A stretch of 64,000 nucleotides of DNA from JBHOQX01 sp042408595. GTDB taxonomy: Bacteria > Chloroflexota > Chloroflexia > Chloroflexales > Roseiflexaceae. The notes beneath the pieces were generated by a model that saw only the letters and a program-made list of their open reading frames with translations, was not told the DNA's origin and did not search any database. The DNA is taken from NCBI GenBank assembly GCA_042408595.1, contig JBHOQX010000125.1:1-64000 (forward strand), given 5' to 3'. Each line of letters begins with the position of its first letter. Positions within the stretch are counted from its first letter, which is position 1. Made by a program: the position numbers and the translations under genes. Shown one piece after another: positions 60,817-64,000 of this stretch.

Positions 60817-60876
60817 GCCGCCGCCCGGCGCTCCGATAGAGATGCTGTCGCTACGCTCAGTGAGGAGGTGTGTGCG

Positions 60877-61359
60877 GTGAGGCAGATCACAGTCACGGTC
60901 AACGGCAGGCGCTACACGAACGAGGTCGAGGATCGCACCCTGCTCGTCCACTACCTGCGCGAGCAGCTCGGCCTGACCGGCACGCACATCGGCTGCGATA
61001 CCAGCCAGTGCGGCGCATGCGTGGTGCACATGGACGGCGTGAGCGTCAAGTCGTGTACGGTGCTGGCGGTACAGGCGGACGGCGCGAACATCACCACGAT
61101 CGAGGGGCTGGCGCAGGACGGCCAGCTCCACCCGTTGCAGGAGGGCTTCTGGGAGCGCCACGGGCTGCAGTGCGGCTATTGCACCCCCGGCTTCATCATG
61201 GCCGCCTACGACCTACTCCAGCAGAACCCGAACCCGACCGAAGAGGAGATCCGCCACGGCCTGGAGGGGAACCTCTGCCGTTGCACCGGTTACCACAACA
61301 TCGTTCGGGCGGTGCAGTACGCGGCGGCCAGGATGCGCGGCGAGGAGGTGCCCGTCTGA
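60877..61359 (+). CDS. coxS: CO dehydrogenase-type small subunit (2Fe-2S)
   Basis: The 160-residue iron-sulfur subunit starts at GTG 60877 (spaced 8 bases from GAGGAGG; GTG 60868 is also in frame). The plant-type cluster motif is GCDTSQCGACVVHMDG...C (about residues 40-62) and the second is LQCGYCTPGFIMAAYDLL with LCRCTGYHNI (about 100-140). These are the two [2Fe-2S] clusters of molybdenum hydroxylases. It carries electrons from the large subunit to the FAD subunit. Confidence 0.95.
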   Translation: MRQITVTVNGRRYTNEVEDRTLLVHYLREQLGLTGTHIGCDTSQCGACVVHMDGVSVKSCTVLAVQADGANITTIEGLAQDGQLHPLQEGFWERHGLQCGYCTPGFIMAAYDLLQQNPNPTEEEIRHGLEGNLCRCTGYHNIVRAVQYAAARMRGEEVPV

Positions 61360-61430
61360 ATGCGGCATGATGAAACGTGAATGCTGAATGCATCATTCAT
61401 CATGCATCATTGACACTAGAAGGGATCGGT
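61360..61430. repeat. ATGCATCATTCATC short repeats before coxL
   Basis: TGATGAAACGTGAATGCTGA and ATGCATCATTCATCATGCAT with CATTGAC lie between coxS and coxL. They are overlapping words of the short-repeat type in a lower-GC patch. Confidence 0.6.
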
Positions 61431-63791
61431 ATGACCACCGCGACGAAGATGGTAGGTCAGGCGCTGAAGCGCCGCGAGGACCCCAAGCTGATCACCGGCC
61501 ACGGCAACTACCTCGACGACATCAAGCTGCCCGGGATGCTGCACGCTGTCCTGCTGCGCAGCCCCTACGCCCACGCGAACATCCGCAGCATCGACACCTC
61601 GAAAGCGAAGGCCCACCCCGGCGTCGTCGGTGTCTTCACCGGCGAAGACATGATGGACATCGCCGCCATGCCCGCCGCCTGGCAGGCCGGCGGCGTGAAG
61701 AATAACCCCGTCACCACCCGCGCCCTGGCGGTCGGCAAGGTGACCTTCGTCGGCGACCCGGTGGCGGTGGTGGTCGCCGCCGATCGCTACGTCGCCCGCG
61801 ACGCCGCCGACCTGATCGAGGTGGACTACGAGCCGCTGCCGGTGGTGGTGGACGCGCGCGCGGCGGTGCAGCCCGGCGCGCCGCAGATCCATGAGGCTGC
61901 GCCGAACAACGTCGTCTTCGAGTGGGAGTGCGGCGACAAGGCCAAAACCGACGCGGCCTTCGCCAGCGCCGAGGTGCAGGTCAAGGAAGATATCATCAAC
62001 CAGCGCCTCATCCCGACGCCGATGGAGACTCGCGGCGCGATCGCCCGCTACGACTCGGTCACCGGCGACTTCACGCTCTGGACGACCTCGCAGGCGCCGC
62101 ACGTGCTGCGGCTGTTGCTCACCGCCTTTGTCTTCGGCATCCCGGAGACGAAGCTGCGCGTGATCGCGCCGAACATCGGCGGCGGGTTCGGCCAAAAGAT
62201 CTTCTGCTACGCCGACAACGCGCTGGTGATGTGGCTGGCGCGCAAGCTCGGTCAGCCGGTTAAGTTCGTCGAGGACCGCTCGGAGAACTACAAGTACTCC
62301 ACCCACGGGCGCGACCACGTTACCGAGGCCGAGCTGTGTGGCACGCGCGATGGCAAGATCACCGGGCTGCGGGTGAACACCTGGGCCAACATCGGCGGCT
62401 ACTTCTCGACCATCGCCGCCGGCATCCCGACGACGCTCTACGGCCGCATCCTCACTGGCGTCTATAAAATCCCGGCGGCCTACTGCCACGTCACCGGCGC
62501 ATACACCAACACCGCGATGGTAGACGCCTACCGCGGCGCAGGCCGGCCCGAAGCCAGCTATGTGATCGAGCGCATGGTCGATCGCTTCGCCGCCGAGATC
62601 GGCATGGACCCGGCCGAGGTGCGGCGCAAGAACTTCATCCCGCCCGAGGACTTCCCCTACGACAACGGCTTGGGCCTGCTGCCCTACGACAGCGGCAACT
62701 ACGAGCCGGCGCTCGACAAGGCGCTCGCGCTCGCCGGCTACCACGACTTCCGCAAGGAGCAGGAGGAGGCGCGCAAGCGCGGCAAGTACCTGGGGATCGG
62801 CCTCTCGTCGTATGTCGAGATCTGCGGCGTCGCGCCGAGCGCCTGGATCGGCCTGCCCGGCCAGGGCTGGGGCGCCGGTCTGTGGGAGAGCGCCAACGTG
62901 CGCGTCCACCTTACCGGCAAGGTGGTGGTGACGACCGGGTCGCTGCCGCACGGCCAGGGGGTGGAGACCACCTTCGCCCAGATCGTCGCCGATGAACTGG
63001 GCGTGCCATACGACGACGTCACGATCGAATGGGGCGATACGCAGGGCACGCCGTTCGGCTACGGCACCTACGGCAGCCGCTCGCTCGCCGTCGGCGGCAC
63101 GGCGCTCTACAAAAGCGTCAGCAAGATCAAAGAAAAGGCCAAGCGGCTGGCGGCCCATATGCTCGAAGCCAACCTGGACGACATTGTCTTCGAAAACGGC
63201 AAGGCGTTCGTCAAGGGCTCGCCGGACAAGGCCAAGACTCTGGCCGAGATCGCGCTCCAGGCGTCCGTCGCCTACGACCTGCCGCAGGGCATGGAGCCAT
63301 TCCTCGACGAGACGACCTACTACGATCCGCCGAACTGCACCTTCCCCTTCGGCACGCACGTCGCGATCGTCGAGGTGGACCCGGACACCGGGCGCGTCGA
63401 TCTGAAGCGCTACATCGCGGTGGACGACTGCGGCAACCAGATCAACCCGCTGATCGTACAGGGCCAGATCCACGGCGGCATCGTCCAGGGCATCGCCCAG
63501 GCCCTCTACGAGCACGGCGTCTACGACGAGAACGGCCAGCTCCTCAGCGGCACGCTGATGGACTACGCTGTGCCGACCGCCGCGATGGTGCCGAGCTTCA
63601 AGATGGACCATACCGTCACACCCAGCCCGGTGAACCCGATGGGTGTAAAGGGTGCCGGCGAGGCCGGGACGATCGCCAGCGCGCAGGCGGTGATGAACGC
63701 GGTGATCGACGCGCTCGCGCCGTTCGGCGTCAAGCACATGCAGATGCCGGCCACGCCGGAGAACGTCTGGCGGGTGATCCACGGGAAGTAG
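61431..63791 (+). CDS. coxL: Form II CO dehydrogenase-like molybdenum large subunit
   Basis: The 786-residue protein has the N-terminal GQALKRREDPKLITGHGNYL, APNIGGGFGQKIFCYADNAL (substrate/Mo region), the active-site loop AYRGAGRPEASYVIERMVDR, SLPHGQGVETTFAQIVADEL and the C-terminal GVKGAGEAGTIASAQAVMNA with the catalytic Glu. The loop AYRGAGR defines form II enzymes, in contrast to AYxCSFR of true CO-oxidising form I, so the physiological substrate may not be CO. It needs the molybdenum cofactor. ATG 61431 follows AAGGGATCGGT. Confidence 0.93.
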   Translation: MTTATKMVGQALKRREDPKLITGHGNYLDDIKLPGMLHAVLLRSPYAHANIRSIDTSKAKAHPGVVGVFTGEDMMDIAAMPAAWQAGGVKNNPVTTRALAVGKVTFVGDPVAVVVAADRYVARDAADLIEVDYEPLPVVVDARAAVQPGAPQIHEAAPNNVVFEWECGDKAKTDAAFASAEVQVKEDIINQRLIPTPMETRGAIARYDSVTGDFTLWTTSQAPHVLRLLLTAFVFGIPETKLRVIAPNIGGGFGQKIFCYADNALVMWLARKLGQPVKFVEDRSENYKYSTHGRDHVTEAELCGTRDGKITGLRVNTWANIGGYFSTIAAGIPTTLYGRILTGVYKIPAAYCHVTGAYTNTAMVDAYRGAGRPEASYVIERMVDRFAAEIGMDPAEVRRKNFIPPEDFPYDNGLGLLPYDSGNYEPALDKALALAGYHDFRKEQEEARKRGKYLGIGLSSYVEICGVAPSAWIGLPGQGWGAGLWESANVRVHLTGKVVVTTGSLPHGQGVETTFAQIVADELGVPYDDVTIEWGDTQGTPFGYGTYGSRSLAVGGTALYKSVSKIKEKAKRLAAHMLEANLDDIVFENGKAFVKGSPDKAKTLAEIALQASVAYDLPQGMEPFLDETTYYDPPNCTFPFGTHVAIVEVDPDTGRVDLKRYIAVDDCGNQINPLIVQGQIHGGIVQGIAQALYEHGVYDENGQLLSGTLMDYAVPTAAMVPSFKMDHTVTPSPVNPMGVKGAGEAGTIASAQAVMNAVIDALAPFGVKHMQMPATPENVWRVIHGK

Positions 63792-63794
63792 TTG

Positions 63795-63826
63795 TTTGGA
63801 CGGCGGACGGCGGACGGTGGACGAAC
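63795..63826. repeat. GGACGGC repeats between coxL and coxM
   Basis: TGGACGGCGGACGGCGGACG and GTGGACGAACG are four GGACGG(C)-type units, just past the coxL stop. Confidence 0.7.
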
Positions 63827-63890
63827 GCCAGCTCTCTATCGACCCTCGGTAACGCTGGCGCTCGCCCTTTGTCCTGACAAGGAGTTTTCC

Positions 63891-64000
63891 ATGATCCCAG
63901 CCAACTTCCAATACTTCGCGCCGAAGTCGGTGGCCGAGGCGGTGAGCCTGCTCCAGCAGCACGGCGACGACGCCAAGCTCCTCGCCGGCGGGCACTCGCT
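63891..64000 (+). CDS. coxM: CO dehydrogenase-type medium (FAD) subunit, 5' part
   Basis: Only the first 37 residues are inside the window: MIPANFQYFAPKSVAEAVSL then LQQHGDDAKLLAGGHSL. The final LAGGHSL is the start of the FAD-binding AGGxS motif of CoxM/xanthine dehydrogenase FAD subunits. ATG 63891 has AAGGAG upstream. It belongs to the coxGSLM operon and is cut by the window end. Confidence 0.9.
   Translation, partial: MIPANFQYFAPKSVAEAVSLLQQHGDDAKLLAGGHS

Noticed and set aside
61416..63995. 859-residue minus-strand open frame opposite coxL
   Set aside because: coxL is unmistakable on the other strand; the long frame reflects strong third-position GC bias.

Overview
The window is GC-rich bacterial chromosome. 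Gene content, the Chloroflexus/Roseiflexus-like character of the proteins and the composition of the division cluster suggest a Chloroflexota bacterium, probably class Chloroflexia. This is an inference; there is no rRNA gene here to confirm it.

Layout. 1-1,400: accessory edge with a decayed IS1-type transposase, a small hypothetical gene and a CRISPR-like pair of 36-bp repeats. 1.4-6.1 kb: a glycine-rich DUF937-type protein and two half-size ABC exporters (minus strand). 6.4-8.6 kb: methyltransferase, APH-type kinase, SUI1/YciH factor and a small membrane protein. 8.7-19.8 kb (minus): frameshifted homodimeric pyruvate-dehydrogenase-E1-like gene, phosphatidyltransferase, cupin, lipoprotein, Old-Yellow-Enzyme relative, a large Thr-Pro-rich envelope protein coupled to a sensor kinase, and a PhnP-like hydrolase. 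19.8-27.9 kb: a SAM-I riboswitch with terminator heads a methionine-salvage/SAM-cycle cluster (mtnA, MetE-fold protein, PfkB kinase, oxidoreductase, ahcY, metK). 28-35 kb (minus): polysaccharide deacetylase, PspC protein, and a BMP-type (nucleoside-like) ABC importer with a consensus promoter. 35.1-35.6 kb: moaC. 35.8-57.6 kb: the complete-looking dcw cluster mraZ-rsmH-ftsL-ftsI-murF-mraY-murD-rhomboid-ftsW-murG-membrane protein-murC-TPR-murB-ddl-ftsQ-ftsA-ftsZ, with an MraZ-box promoter but without murE. 58-59.5 kb: CofE-like ligase, a MITE-like element and a frameshifted Imm-5-like gene. 59.8 kb to the end: tRNA-Thr(TGT) and a divergently promoted form II CO-dehydrogenase-type operon, coxG-coxS-coxL-coxM (coxM cut by the window end).

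The most unusual signal is not a gene. Degenerate short repeats (words such as GAACTCA, GGACGAT, GTCAGAC, GCTGAAC) fill many intergenic gaps and also appear as in-frame insertions inside otherwise conserved proteins (MurB, MurD, MurG, Ddl, the importer ATPase, the PDH-E1-like protein) and inside the peripheral stem of the SAM-I riboswitch. A second family of dispersed elements carries terminal inverted repeats and long perfect hairpins whose stem sequences differ between copies while pairing is kept.

Functionally, the window combines peptidoglycan synthesis and division, recycling of SAM by-products (MTA and SAH) under SAM feedback, nucleoside-type import, and a molybdenum hydroxylase whose cofactor pathway is represented by moaC.
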